From positions 1-64,000 of the forward strand of contig CAZWVJ010000007.1 in the NCBI GenBank assembly GCA_964636865.1: a stretch of 64,000 nucleotides of DNA, in the 5' to 3' direction. The notes below the pieces were generated by a model that ran no database searches, was not told the DNA's origin, and worked only from the letters and a program-made list of their open reading frames with translations. Position 1 is the stretch's first letter, and each line of letters begins with the position of its first letter. Shown here one piece after another: positions 42,907 to 51,815 of the stretch. This stretch comes from B1SED10-75 sp964636865 (lineage in GTDB: Bacteria; Bacillota; Dethiobacteria; DTU022; PWGO01). Position numbers and translations under genes: made by a program.

Positions 42907-44721
42907 TTGAAGGATGATAAGCAAGCTAAGAAAACAACTAATAAAAAGAATGCTAAAAGTAAAAAAGGTGAAAATAGTTACCGGGAAAACTCAGATTCCT
43001 CAGACAATAAAACGAGGTCATATACTGTTAAAGGCACTTTTCAAAGTACCCGCCGCGGATTTGCATTTATAAGTACAGATTCCCAGAAAGACTCGGATAT
43101 ATTTATTCCGGCGCATAAAACGGGTGACGCTGTTCAGGGAGACAGGGTTAGCGTGAGAGTGAATCATAAAAAATCCGGTAAAAGGCGTGAAGGGGAAGTA
43201 ACATCAATTCTGCAGTCTGCAGAAGACCAGCTGAAGGCAAAAGAAGAGTTCCCCAAAAAAGTTTTAAAAGAACTTCAGAAGTTTCCGGGTGAAGAGGAAA
43301 TTGTATCAATTGCTGAAAAAGAAGACCGGCCCGATTTGAGAAATCATACAATTATAACCGTTGATCCGGAGGATGCTCGGGATATAGACGATGGAATATC
43401 TTTGAGTACTCGCTCAGATGGTGGATATATTTTGGGGGTGCATATTGCTGATGTAAGTTATTATGTCCGAGAAGGAAGCGCTGTTCACCGGGAAGCATTA
43501 AAAAGGGGGACCAGTATATACCTAGTTGATCGGGTTATTCATATGTTACCTCCGTTGCTTTCCCAGCAGTTATGCAGTTTACAAGAAAAAAAAGATCGCC
43601 TGGCAGTTAGCGTAATGATTGAACTTGATCAATGGGGGAAAATTGAAAAATATGATATTTTTCCCAGTTTGCTAAAAGTTAGTCGTCAACTTAGCTATGA
43701 GAAAGCTGAGGCTTTTATTTTTGGAGAGACAAGCGAAGATAAAGATGAAACAACTCTTGCAGAGATGCTGCAGCAAATGGATGCCCTGGCTTCTATGTTA
43801 AACAGCAAAAGAATAAAAAGAGGGGCGTTAAACCTCAATTTGCCGGAATCGATGATTAAATTGGATGAAGACGGGAAACCTGTTTCTGTCTTCCCCAAGG
43901 AGCCCGGAAGAGCTGAAAGTATTATTGAAGAATTTATGCTTTTGGCTAACGAAATTATAGCAGAGCATTTTGATGAAGCTGGTATTCCTTTTATTTACAG
44001 GGTTCATCCACGACCTACGGAAGAAAAAATGCATATTTTTCGCAACATGTTGGCTCTTTTGGGTATTAAGCTACCCGGTAACCTGAAGAAAATCACTCCC
44101 CGAAAGATTCAAGATATTTTAGAAGAAGTTAAAGGCAGTTCCCTTGAAAAGACGGTAAATTATATACTGCTGCGATCTTTGCCGCATGCCTACTACAGCG
44201 TAAGCAATGAAGCTCATTTTGGATTAGCGGCCAAGCATTATACACACTTTACTTCACCTATAAGGCGTTTTCCCGATTTACAAATTCATGCCATATTAAA
44301 AGACTACCTAAGAGGCACTCTTTCGGATGAAAGGGAAACCTGGCTGGAAGAACAACTTCCGCAGCGGGCAGAACATTCATCTCAAATGGAAAGAGCAGCC
44401 ATGGAAGCAGAAAGAGAAAGTATTGACCGCAAAAAAATAGAATTTATGCAGGGAAAGGAAGGCGAAAATTTTTCCGGTGTTATTAGCGGAGTTACTTCTT
44501 TCGGACTTTTTGTGGAGTTGGAAAATACCATAGAAGGACTGGTCCTCCTGGAAGATTTAACGGATGACTATTACCGGTTTTATGAACAGTTAATGGCGGT
44601 GATAGGAAAGAACAAAGGGAAAAAATACAGCATTGGAGACTTCTTAACAGTCCAAGTTTCTAAAGTTGACATGACCAAAAAAACCATATATTTCTTACCG
44701 GTGGATGATGAGGAAGCTTAA
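42907..44721 (+). CDS. rnr: Ribonuclease R (VacB), short form
   Basis: This 604-residue processive 3'-5' exoribonuclease is shorter than typical RNase R (700-820). A Lys-rich N-terminus is followed by one cold-shock domain (about 38-100, RRGFAFISTDSQKDSDIFIP), then the catalytic RNB domain with the metal-binding Asp cluster in DPEDARDIDDGISL and later 'HYTHFTSPIRRFPDL', and a C-terminal S1 domain (about 520-598, GVISGVTSFGLFVELEN). The second cold-shock domain normally between CSD1 and RNB appears absent. It starts at TTG 42907 after GAGGGAG. smpB and ssrA, usual followers, are not here. Confidence 0.92.
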   Translation: MKDDKQAKKTTNKKNAKSKKGENSYRENSDSSDNKTRSYTVKGTFQSTRRGFAFISTDSQKDSDIFIPAHKTGDAVQGDRVSVRVNHKKSGKRREGEVTSILQSAEDQLKAKEEFPKKVLKELQKFPGEEEIVSIAEKEDRPDLRNHTIITVDPEDARDIDDGISLSTRSDGGYILGVHIADVSYYVREGSAVHREALKRGTSIYLVDRVIHMLPPLLSQQLCSLQEKKDRLAVSVMIELDQWGKIEKYDIFPSLLKVSRQLSYEKAEAFIFGETSEDKDETTLAEMLQQMDALASMLNSKRIKRGALNLNLPESMIKLDEDGKPVSVFPKEPGRAESIIEEFMLLANEIIAEHFDEAGIPFIYRVHPRPTEEKMHIFRNMLALLGIKLPGNLKKITPRKIQDILEEVKGSSLEKTVNYILLRSLPHAYYSVSNEAHFGLAAKHYTHFTSPIRRFPDLQIHAILKDYLRGTLSDERETWLEEQLPQRAEHSSQMERAAMEAERESIDRKKIEFMQGKEGENFSGVISGVTSFGLFVELENTIEGLVLLEDLTDDYYRFYEQLMAVIGKNKGKKYSIGDFLTVQVSKVDMTKKTIYFLPVDDEEA

Positions 44722-44766
44722 AGGCAAAATAAATGATCAAGTATCGCAGCACTCTGAAACATTTAA

Positions 44767-44795
44767 TTGACATGGTCGGGGTTATTAGTCATAAT
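44767..44795 (+). promoter_or_regulatory. Sigma-A promoter of the nad genes
   Basis: TTGACA (44767-44772), a 17-bp spacer and CATAAT (44790-44795) predict a start near 44802, 28 nt before the nadA start. This also argues against the longer nadA reading that begins at 44767. Confidence 0.65.
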
Positions 44796-44829
44796 GAATA
44801 ACAAATTTGAGTGCCAGGAGGGGCTGAAA

Positions 44830-45747
44830 GTGGAAGAGGAAAACCTTCGGTTAATGAAAAGATTGGCGCATTTGAAAGAAACTAATGATGCTGTTATTTT
44901 AGCTCACAATTATCAATGGGGGGAAGTTCAGGATGCGGCTGATTTCGTAGGAGATTCACTTGATTTAAGCCAGATAGCGGTTAAGGTTGAGGCACAAACC
45001 ATAGTTTTCTGCGGAGTTCATTTTATGGCGGAAAGTGCTTCTTTGCTTGCTCCTGAAAAGACGGTGATTTTGCCGGAAGTTTTAGCTGATTGTCCGCTGG
45101 CAAACATGATTACAGTAGAACAACTGAAAGAGGCTCGCAAAAATTATCCGGGTGTTCCGGTAGTAACTTATATTAATTCTTCTGCGGCAGTGAAAGCGGA
45201 AAGTGACATCTGCTGTACTTCTTCCAATGCTTTGGCGGTTGTTAATTCGTTGGAACAAGATAGAGTATTGTTTGTGCCGGATGCAAACCTTGCTTATCAT
45301 GTATCCCGGCAGACAGATAAAGAAATTATTCCCTGGAAAGGCTATTGTATTACCCATTACCGGGTAACTTCTGCTGAAGTAAATTGGGCCAGGAAAATGT
45401 ATCCCGATTCTCCTATTATTGTTCACCCGGAATGCCCGCCGGAAGTAACTGCAGAGGCTGACCGTGTTTTGTCTACCGGCGGGATGGTGAAATATGCATC
45501 CGAGGCAAATGCAAAACGTATTATCGTGGGGACGGAGATGGGGATGCTTCACCGTTTACAGAAAGAAAATCCGCAAAAAGAATTTTTATTACTTTCCAAC
45601 GGCCTGGTTTGCCCCAACATGAAATATACTACTTTAGCAAAAGTAGTAGAGTCTTTAGAAAAAAAGGAAAATGTAATAACTGTACCGGAAGATATACGTC
45701 ATAAAGCGGCTAGAACTGTTCAGTTGATGTTGGATATTAGCAATTAA
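44830..45747 (+). CDS. nadA: Quinolinate synthase NadA
   Basis: This 305-residue 4Fe-4S enzyme condenses iminoaspartate with DHAP to quinolinate in de novo NAD synthesis. It has the pseudo-threefold repeats with the cluster cysteines in FCGVHFMAE, ICCTSSNA and GLVCPNMKYT, plus VVTYINSSA, FVPDANLA and VHPECPPEV. GTG 44830 with AGGAGGGG eight bases upstream is preferred. First gene of nadA-nadB-nadC; its oxygen-sensitive cluster fits an anaerobe. Confidence 0.95.
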   Translation: MEEENLRLMKRLAHLKETNDAVILAHNYQWGEVQDAADFVGDSLDLSQIAVKVEAQTIVFCGVHFMAESASLLAPEKTVILPEVLADCPLANMITVEQLKEARKNYPGVPVVTYINSSAAVKAESDICCTSSNALAVVNSLEQDRVLFVPDANLAYHVSRQTDKEIIPWKGYCITHYRVTSAEVNWARKMYPDSPIIVHPECPPEVTAEADRVLSTGGMVKYASEANAKRIIVGTEMGMLHRLQKENPQKEFLLLSNGLVCPNMKYTTLAKVVESLEKKENVITVPEDIRHKAARTVQLMLDISN

Positions 45748-45788
45748 AATATTTTGGTTTATTCTCGTAAATGTATTAATTTTTAGGA

Positions 45789-45873
45789 TATAATAATTTA
45801 GATAAGTTGTTCAGGAGAGCAAATGGAAATTTTACAGGAGAATTATAGTAGTTTAAGAATAGTTATAAAGTGA
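45789..45873 (+). other. Possible internal promoter and 16-residue leader ORF before nadB
   Basis: In the 181-bp nadA-nadB gap a TATAAT (45789-45794) is followed by CAGGAG and a short ORF from ATG 45823 to TGA 45871-45873 (MEILQENYSSLRIVIK). There is no good -35 box. It could be a leader peptide or chance. Confidence 0.2.
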
Positions 45874-45928
45874 AATTTATCATCCATTTCTACTTTTTGG
45901 AGTCTTTTTTTAATGGAAGGAGCTTTAG

Positions 45929-47536
45929 GTGGAGAAACGGGATCAAAATTTAAAAAAGTTTGGAGAAAAAAGCGATTTTATTATTATTGGTTCGGGCCTT
46001 GCAGGCTTGTATGCAGCCCTCTTGCTTTCCCGTTATGGAAACGTGCTGGTATTAAGCAAAAAAAGTGTTGTAGAAAGCAATACATGGTATGCCCAGGGTG
46101 GTATAGCGGCAGCTTTGAGTGATCCCGATTCTCCGGCGCAGCATTTTGCCGATACTATGACTGCAGGAGCAGGTTTTAATGACCCGGAAGCAGTAAATAT
46201 ATTGGTAGAAGAAGGCCCTAAAGGAATAAAAGAACTGCAGGAACTCGGAGTAGCCTTTGATCGACAAGGGAAGGATCTGGCTTTAGGGCAGGAAGGTGCT
46301 CACTCTTTTCGGCGTGTTTTAAGAATTGGAGGAGACGCTACAGGGCGTCATCTAGTGGATTCTCTATATCGCTTGGCACAACAGAAAGAAAATATTTTTT
46401 TTGATGAAAATGCTTTTGTAGTTGATCTAATAGTAGATAAGGGCGAGTGTAAGGGGATTTGCTGGTACCATAACGGAGAAATATTTTATTTATATAGTAA
46501 AGCAGTAATTTTGGCTACAGGAGGGGGAGGATTTCTTTTTTCGCGAACCACTAATCCGGAAACGGCTACAGCAGACGGGGTGGCATTGGCTTATCATGCC
46601 GGGGCGGCGGTAGCTAACCTGGAGTTTGTCCAATTTCATCCCACTGTGTTTTTTAAAGAAAGCAAGGCATTTTTAATTTCCGAGGCAGTAAGAGGAGAAG
46701 GAGGATATCTTGTCAATGAAACCGGAGAAAGGTTTATGTTTAACTATCATCAAGATGGAGAGTTGGGTCCACGTGATATTGTAGCCAGGGCTATCGTGTG
46801 GGAAATGAATAATACCGGGGGAAGCGTTTATCTTGATCTGCGCCATCTTCCAGGTGATTTTATCAAGAAGCGTTTTCCTACTATCTATGCCAAGTGCCTT
46901 GAGTGGGGTGTGGACATAACGATGGAGCTTCTGCCTGTTTGCCCCGCTTCACATTATTTTATCGGAGGAGTAAAAGTTGATCATGATAGTAAAACCACAG
47001 TGGAAAGGCTTTTTGCAGTGGGGGAAACTGCTTCTTCCGGTGTCCACGGAGCCAATCGGCTGGCTAGCAATTCCTTATTAGAAGCCCTGGTGTTTAGCAG
47101 GCGTGCTGCTTATTATATTGCTGAAAATCTGGCTTCAAAAGACCTTCCTGCGCCGGTAAAGGTAGAAACAGTAATTCCTCAATCGAGGGAAAGTGAAAAT
47201 GCCCTGCAGGCAAAAATTGAACTACGCCGCCTTATGTGGGAAAAAGTAGGGCTTTTCCGGCAAGAGGATGTTTTGCTGGAAGCTATACAGCAGATAGAAG
47301 AGTGGATGGAAAAGTTTGATTATGAAACTAAAATCCCTGAAATTAAGGAGTTACAAAATATGCTGCTGGTATCCCGTCTAATTGCGGAAGCTTCATTGCG
47401 GCGGCGGGAAAGCAGAGGATGCCATTTTCGGCTTGATTACCCGGAAATTTCACCTGAAGCCATGTATTATTTGATATTTCAAAAAAAAGATGGTTTTAAA
47501 GGAGTGCAATTACATTGTTCATTTCCCCATGGCTAA
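45929..47536 (+). CDS. nadB: L-aspartate oxidase NadB
   Basis: This 535-residue FAD enzyme oxidises aspartate to iminoaspartate for NadA. FAD-binding GSGLAGLYAALLL lies near residue 22. The succinate-dehydrogenase-like flavoprotein fold shows SNTWYAQGGIAAAL, GGDATGRHLV, the catalytic region 'FVQFHPTVF' and SEAVRGEGGYLVN, and the C-terminal GVHGANRLASNSLLEALVF. In anaerobes it uses fumarate as electron acceptor. GTG 45929 follows AAGGAG. nadC overlaps its end by 22 bp. Confidence 0.95.
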   Translation: MEKRDQNLKKFGEKSDFIIIGSGLAGLYAALLLSRYGNVLVLSKKSVVESNTWYAQGGIAAALSDPDSPAQHFADTMTAGAGFNDPEAVNILVEEGPKGIKELQELGVAFDRQGKDLALGQEGAHSFRRVLRIGGDATGRHLVDSLYRLAQQKENIFFDENAFVVDLIVDKGECKGICWYHNGEIFYLYSKAVILATGGGGFLFSRTTNPETATADGVALAYHAGAAVANLEFVQFHPTVFFKESKAFLISEAVRGEGGYLVNETGERFMFNYHQDGELGPRDIVARAIVWEMNNTGGSVYLDLRHLPGDFIKKRFPTIYAKCLEWGVDITMELLPVCPASHYFIGGVKVDHDSKTTVERLFAVGETASSGVHGANRLASNSLLEALVFSRRAAYYIAENLASKDLPAPVKVETVIPQSRESENALQAKIELRRLMWEKVGLFRQEDVLLEAIQQIEEWMEKFDYETKIPEIKELQNMLLVSRLIAEASLRRRESRGCHFRLDYPEISPEAMYYLIFQKKDGFKGVQLHCSFPHG

Positions 47537-48354
47537 GAGAAATAGTGGAGTTTGCATTGAAAGAAGATATCGGGATGGGAGATATTACAAGTGAATCGGT
47601 TATATCGCCGAATGAAGAGGGAACTGCTGAAATAATTGTCCGGGAAGAAGGAGTTATTGCCGGATTAGAAATAGCAAAAGAAGCTTTTAAGGTAGTAGAT
47701 GATAAGCTTGAATATAAACCTAAAATAAATGATGGGGAGCGAGTAAAAAAAGGTGATGTAATAGTAAAAATATCAGGGAATATGTCTGCCATTATGCTCG
47801 GAGAGAGAACAGCCCTAAATTTTTTACAGCATCTTTCCGGAATTGCTACTTTAACCTCCCAGTGGGTTTCTTTGATTAAAGAGTATCCTGCCCAACTTGT
47901 AGATACGCGGAAAACAACTCCCGGCTTAAGGCAGCTTGAGAAATATGCTGTTGTGGCAGGAGGAGGGCGAAACCACCGCTTAGGCTTGCATGGTGGTGTT
48001 TTAATCAAAGAAAACCATATTAAGGTCGTTGGAGGAATTAAAGAGGCAGTCTTAAAGGTTAAAAAAGATGCTCCCATAACTTTGCGTATTGAAGTGGAGG
48101 TAACCACTCTGGAAGAATTGGAAGAAGCTCTGGAGGCAGGTGCAGATTTGGTTATGCTGGATAATATGGATGAGCATCTAATGAAAAAGGCAGTGGAATT
48201 TAACAGGGGGCGGGCTTATTTGGAAGCTTCAGGAAATATTACCCAGGGTCGATTACAAGCAGTGGCTGCCACCGGAGTGGATTATATTTCCAGTGGAGCT
48301 TTAACCCATTCTTCTACATCACTTGATTTAAGCATGTTGGTAAAGGATGAGTAA
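47515..48354 (+). CDS. nadC: Nicotinate-nucleotide pyrophosphorylase (quinolinate phosphoribosyltransferase)
   Basis: This 279-residue enzyme turns quinolinate and PRPP into nicotinate mononucleotide and CO2. It has EDIGMGDIT, the substrate-binding LVDTRKTTPGLRQLEKYAV, GGGRNHRLGL and the barrel motif IEVEVTTLEELEEAL, VMLDNM. TTG 47515 follows AAAGGAG and overlaps nadB, implying translational coupling. Confidence 0.96.
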   Translation: MFISPWLREIVEFALKEDIGMGDITSESVISPNEEGTAEIIVREEGVIAGLEIAKEAFKVVDDKLEYKPKINDGERVKKGDVIVKISGNMSAIMLGERTALNFLQHLSGIATLTSQWVSLIKEYPAQLVDTRKTTPGLRQLEKYAVVAGGGRNHRLGLHGGVLIKENHIKVVGGIKEAVLKVKKDAPITLRIEVEVTTLEELEEALEAGADLVMLDNMDEHLMKKAVEFNRGRAYLEASGNITQGRLQAVAATGVDYISSGALTHSSTSLDLSMLVKDE

Positions 48355-48390
48355 TAAAAAATTATATTTATGTTGAAATGGAGGTAGAAA

Positions 48391-49320
48391 ATGATGACTG
48401 CTGAAAAGCATAAATGGGAAATAATTGTGATAGGTGGAGGCCCGGCAGGGCTTACGGCAGCTATATATGGAGGACGCGCGGGACATTCGGTACTTGTTTT
48501 GGAACAGATGAGATTCGGAGGTGAAATAACATCTACCGACTGGGTTGAAAATTATCCCGGTTTTCCGGAAGGCATAGGCGGAGTTGCATATGCGGAACTT
48601 TTGGAACAACAGGCTCGCAAATTTGGAGCCTTGTTGCAATTTGATATTCTTGAAAAAGTGGATTTTCAAGATCACACCAAAAAGGTTTGGGCTACTGAAG
48701 GAGAATTTGAAGCTTCCCAAATTATTATCGCTACCGGCACTGAACCCCGAAAATTGGGAGTGCAGGGAGAGGAAGAATTTCAAGGACGGGGCATTTCTTA
48801 TTGTGCTACCTGTGATGCTGGATTTTTCCGAGATAAAGAGGTAGCGGTTATCGGAGGAGGGGATGTAGCGGTAGAAGAGGCTCTTTTCATGACGCGTTTT
48901 GCAAGGAAAGTATACTTGATTCATCGCCGTAATCGTTTAAGGGCAGCGCAAAGTTTGCAAGACAAACTTTTTTCTCAGGAAGGAATAGAAATATTTTGGG
49001 ATACAGAATTGCAGGAAATAAAGGGAGAGAAAAAGCTGGGAAGCTTAATGCTGAAACATAAAGAAGAAGGGTTATTTGAATTACCTGTTAGCGGAGCTTT
49101 TATGGCTGTGGGGAGAAGACCTCAGACGCAACTTTTTGCCGATCAAATAGAGCTTGATCAAAACGGTTTTATCGTTACTGATGAAAATATGTGTACTTCT
49201 TTGAATGGTGTATTGGCTGCGGGAGATGTACGTCAAAAACTTCTTCGCCAACTAGTAACTGCTGCTGCTGATGGTGCCATAGCGGCCCATGTCGCCAGCA
49301 GAGAACTCCAAGATTTTTAA
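48391..49320 (+). CDS. trxB: Thioredoxin reductase-like NAD(P)H-flavin oxidoreductase
   Basis: This 309-residue flavoprotein has FAD-binding GGGPAGLTAAIYGGRAG near the start, the redox-active CATC pair (SYCATCDAGFF), the second dinucleotide site GGGDVAVEEALF and HRRNRLRA, which favours NADPH, and the C-terminal FAD motif 'AAGDVRQKLLRQLVTAA'. It reduces thioredoxin or a related partner. ATG 48391 or the next ATG (48394) follows ATGGAGG. No thioredoxin gene is adjacent, so its partner is unknown; ferredoxin-dependent relatives lack the HRR motif seen here. Confidence 0.85.
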   Translation: MMTAEKHKWEIIVIGGGPAGLTAAIYGGRAGHSVLVLEQMRFGGEITSTDWVENYPGFPEGIGGVAYAELLEQQARKFGALLQFDILEKVDFQDHTKKVWATEGEFEASQIIIATGTEPRKLGVQGEEEFQGRGISYCATCDAGFFRDKEVAVIGGGDVAVEEALFMTRFARKVYLIHRRNRLRAAQSLQDKLFSQEGIEIFWDTELQEIKGEKKLGSLMLKHKEEGLFELPVSGAFMAVGRRPQTQLFADQIELDQNGFIVTDENMCTSLNGVLAAGDVRQKLLRQLVTAAADGAIAAHVASRELQDF

Positions 49321-49496
49321 CTCTTCTTATCCTCCATTTTAATATAAGTTATTTTCATTTAAATAATTATCTTTTTTAAGGAAGGCGCTTCAGCAAATAC
49401 CCCAAAAGAACATACAAATATTGAAGGTATCGGAAGCATTCAAGTTATAATTTAAGTATATAGTCAAATATGGCTAATGTTGTTCATAAACAATAT

Positions 49497-49525
49497 TTGC
49501 GTGAAAAATATAAGGAAAGTAAAAT
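49497..49525 (+). promoter_or_regulatory. Promoter of the ctsR operon
   Basis: TTGCGT (49497-49502), a 17-bp spacer and TAAAAT (49520-49525) give a predicted start near 49532, next to the CtsR operator. Confidence 0.5.
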
Positions 49526-49534
49526 GTAGTTGAA

Positions 49535-49551
49535 GGTCAGGAAAGGTCAAA
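49535..49551 (+). promoter_or_regulatory. CtsR operator
   Basis: GGTCAGG-AAA-GGTCAAA is the tandem-heptad CtsR box (consensus RGTCAAA-NAN-RGTCAAA), matching 12 of 14 heptad positions and lying at the predicted transcription start. A weaker AGTCAAA half-site occurs at 49462-49468. It predicts heat-shock control by CtsR. Confidence 0.8.
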
Positions 49552-49585
49552 CTATGGTAGGGTTCAGTTAAAGGGGAAAGAAGAT

Positions 49586-50047
49586 ATGTCACTGGCAGAT
49601 TACATAGAAGAATACATTAAAATGCTTCTTTCTCTCAGTCCCCGCCAGTGGATTGATATTCAAAGAAGTGAGTTGGCGGGAAAATTTAATTGTGTTCCTT
49701 CGCAAATAAATTATGTGTTGGCAACCAGATTTACTCCGGAAAGAGGGTACCTGGTTGAAAGCAGGCGAGGGGGAAATGGGTATATACGCATATTGAGGGT
49801 TAAGCCTCTTTCGAAAAAAACTTGGAAAAGTTTTTTAAATGAAGAAACGCTTGATGCCCATAAAGCCAGGGATTTTTTACAGCGCCTTTATGAAGAAAAA
49901 TTAATATCTAGAAGAGAAGCTTTTATTATTGAAACAACTTTGAATGAAGATATTTATAAAACTATGGGTTTGAGTGAAGAACAAAAAAGCTTAATAATGA
50001 AACGCTTATTATATAATATGATTATAGCTATTTTAAAAGAGAGTTAA
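49586..50047 (+). CDS. ctsR: Transcriptional repressor CtsR
   Basis: This 153-residue class III heat-shock repressor has an N-terminal winged-helix part (MSLADYIEEYIKMLL... KFNCVPSQINYVLATRFTPERGYLVESRRGGNGYIRI), including the RGGNGYI wing with the glycine that senses heat in Bacillus, and a C-terminal helical domain for McsB/ClpC interaction. ATG 49586 follows AAAGGGG. First gene of ctsR-mcsA-mcsB-clpC, with its own operator upstream. Confidence 0.95.
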   Translation: MSLADYIEEYIKMLLSLSPRQWIDIQRSELAGKFNCVPSQINYVLATRFTPERGYLVESRRGGNGYIRILRVKPLSKKTWKSFLNEETLDAHKARDFLQRLYEEKLISRREAFIIETTLNEDIYKTMGLSEEQKSLIMKRLLYNMIIAILKES

Positions 50048-50111
50048 CTAAACTGTTTATTAATTCTCAATAAGTGATGTGAAAGGTCGTATTTGGAAAG
50101 GAAGTGAAATC

Positions 50112-50660
50112 ATGTTTTGCCAGGAGTGCAATCAACGAGAAGCGGTTGTATATTTAACCAAGATAGTAAACGGCGTAAAAACTGAGATGCATCTTTGCGA
50201 AGTTTGCGCCAACGAAAAAGGAGATCCGGATTTTTCTTTTGAACCAAAATCTTCTTTGCAAAATTTTTTGGCCAGCTTTTTAAATGAGTCAGGATTTGCT
50301 CCTGCTGAAAAAAAGTCTACATCATCGGCCAAGTTGCAGTGTTCCAGCTGCGGTCTCACTTTTGCCCAATTCCGCCAAATCAGCAGATTTGGCTGTAGTG
50401 ATTGTTATCAATCTTTTGGAGATGAAAACCTGCAACCTCTTTTCCGTCGTATGCATGGTAGTATTAGTCATGCGGGCAAAGTACCTCGTCACCTCGGAGG
50501 AACTACTAAGATAAAGCGAGAGATAAGCGAACTAAGAGAGAAATTGCAGGAGTTAATTCAACAAGAAGAATATGAAAAAGCCGCAGAAATAAGGGATAAA
50601 ATAAGAGGGTTAGAGCAAGAATTGGAAGAAAAAGGGGAGGAGGTAAATGGTGAAGAATAA
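50112..50660 (+). CDS. mcsA: McsA, activator of the McsB protein-arginine kinase
   Basis: This 182-residue protein has two zinc-binding sites, MFCQECNQREAVVYL...LCEVC and LQCSSCGLTF...FGCSDCY, and a C-terminal UVR motif (LREKLQELIQQEEYEKAAEIRDKI). ATG 50112 follows GGAAAGGAAG; the longer reading from 50079 is not supported. mcsB overlaps its end by 14 bp. It stabilises and activates McsB in stress signalling. Confidence 0.94.
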   Translation: MFCQECNQREAVVYLTKIVNGVKTEMHLCEVCANEKGDPDFSFEPKSSLQNFLASFLNESGFAPAEKKSTSSAKLQCSSCGLTFAQFRQISRFGCSDCYQSFGDENLQPLFRRMHGSISHAGKVPRHLGGTTKIKREISELREKLQELIQQEEYEKAAEIRDKIRGLEQELEEKGEEVNGEE

Positions 50661-51705
50661 TATAGGCAGTTTCTTGAGCCATTGGATGGATGGCATAGGT
50701 CCTTACCCTGAAGTTGTAATAAGCTCCCGGATTAGACTGGCTAGAAATATTAAGGGAGTGCCGTTTCCTTATTTGGCTTCTGATTCTCAAAAGCAAAAGG
50801 TGCAGCAAACGGTATCCGAAGTGCTAGGAACCTGTGGTGAAAGCAATGGACTGACTTTGATCAAAATGGAAGATCTTGAGCCTGTGGTAAAACAGGTGAT
50901 GATGGAAAAGCACCTGATTAGTCCTCTTTTAACTCAGAATGACCATAAATGTGCTGTTTGCTTGAGCAAAGAGGAAGAAACCAGTATCATGATTAATGAA
51001 GAAGACCATTTGCGGATACAGAGTTTTTTGCCGGGCTTACAACTGGAGAAAGCATGGGAAGAGGCAGATAATTACGATAATATTTTTGAAGGCAGTTTGG
51101 AATATTCTTTCCATGAGCGTTATGGCTATCTTACCTCATGCCCAACAAATGTAGGGACAGGTTTAAGAGCTTCCGTAATGCTTCATCTGCCGGCATTGAT
51201 TATTACCAAGCAATTTAACCAGGTATTGTCTGCGCTTTCTCAGGTAGGTCTGGCTGTAAGGGGGCTTTATGGAGAAGGTGCGGAGATAGTAGGAAATTTG
51301 GTCCAAATATCTAACCAGATTACTTTAGGTCAGTCGGAAGAAGAAATAATTCGAAATCTTTATAATGTCACCAGGCAGGTTATAGAACAGGAAAATACTG
51401 CTCGGCAGTTCCTTTTAAATAAAAACAGGGAAAAAATTGCAGACCGCAGCTGCCGGGCTATGGGAATTTTAAAGTATGCTTATCTCATAAGTTGGCAGGA
51501 GGCAATGCAATTAATCTCCGATGTTCGAATGGGTTTTGAAATGGGAATTATTTCCGGAATAGATCGGCGCATGTTGAATGAATTATTGATTATAATTAGG
51601 CCGGCTTGTTTGCAGATGGTAGCCGGTAAAGAATTGGAGACTAGTGAAAGGGATATAGAAAGAGCAAAACAGGTGAGGAAAAAACTGAAGAATGTTAAAA
51701 TGTAA
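50647..51705 (+). CDS. mcsB: Protein arginine kinase McsB
   Basis: This 352-residue guanidino-kinase-fold enzyme phosphorylates arginines on CtsR and misfolded proteins, marking them for ClpC-ClpP. It has VVISSRIRLARNIKGVPFP (ATP-binding arginines), the guanidino kinase signature CPTNVGTGLRASV (with the conserved Cys) and 'GLYGEGAEIVGNLVQISNQITLG'. ATG 50647 follows GAGGAGG. Confidence 0.95.
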   Translation: MVKNNIGSFLSHWMDGIGPYPEVVISSRIRLARNIKGVPFPYLASDSQKQKVQQTVSEVLGTCGESNGLTLIKMEDLEPVVKQVMMEKHLISPLLTQNDHKCAVCLSKEEETSIMINEEDHLRIQSFLPGLQLEKAWEEADNYDNIFEGSLEYSFHERYGYLTSCPTNVGTGLRASVMLHLPALIITKQFNQVLSALSQVGLAVRGLYGEGAEIVGNLVQISNQITLGQSEEEIIRNLYNVTRQVIEQENTARQFLLNKNREKIADRSCRAMGILKYAYLISWQEAMQLISDVRMGFEMGIISGIDRRMLNELLIIIRPACLQMVAGKELETSERDIERAKQVRKKLKNVKM

Positions 51706-51815
51706 CCAGATTGGATTCTGGAACATATAAAGAAGAGAAGTTGTGTAAATTTAAATAATTTAATCAGGATTTCTCAGAGTGAGGTAACAAATTAAAATGT
51801 TAGGAGTGAAAAAAT

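Noticed and set aside
47496..48107. 203-codon - strand ORF
   Set aside because: Antisense shadow of nadC with low-complexity Ser/Thr sequence and no recognisable domain.
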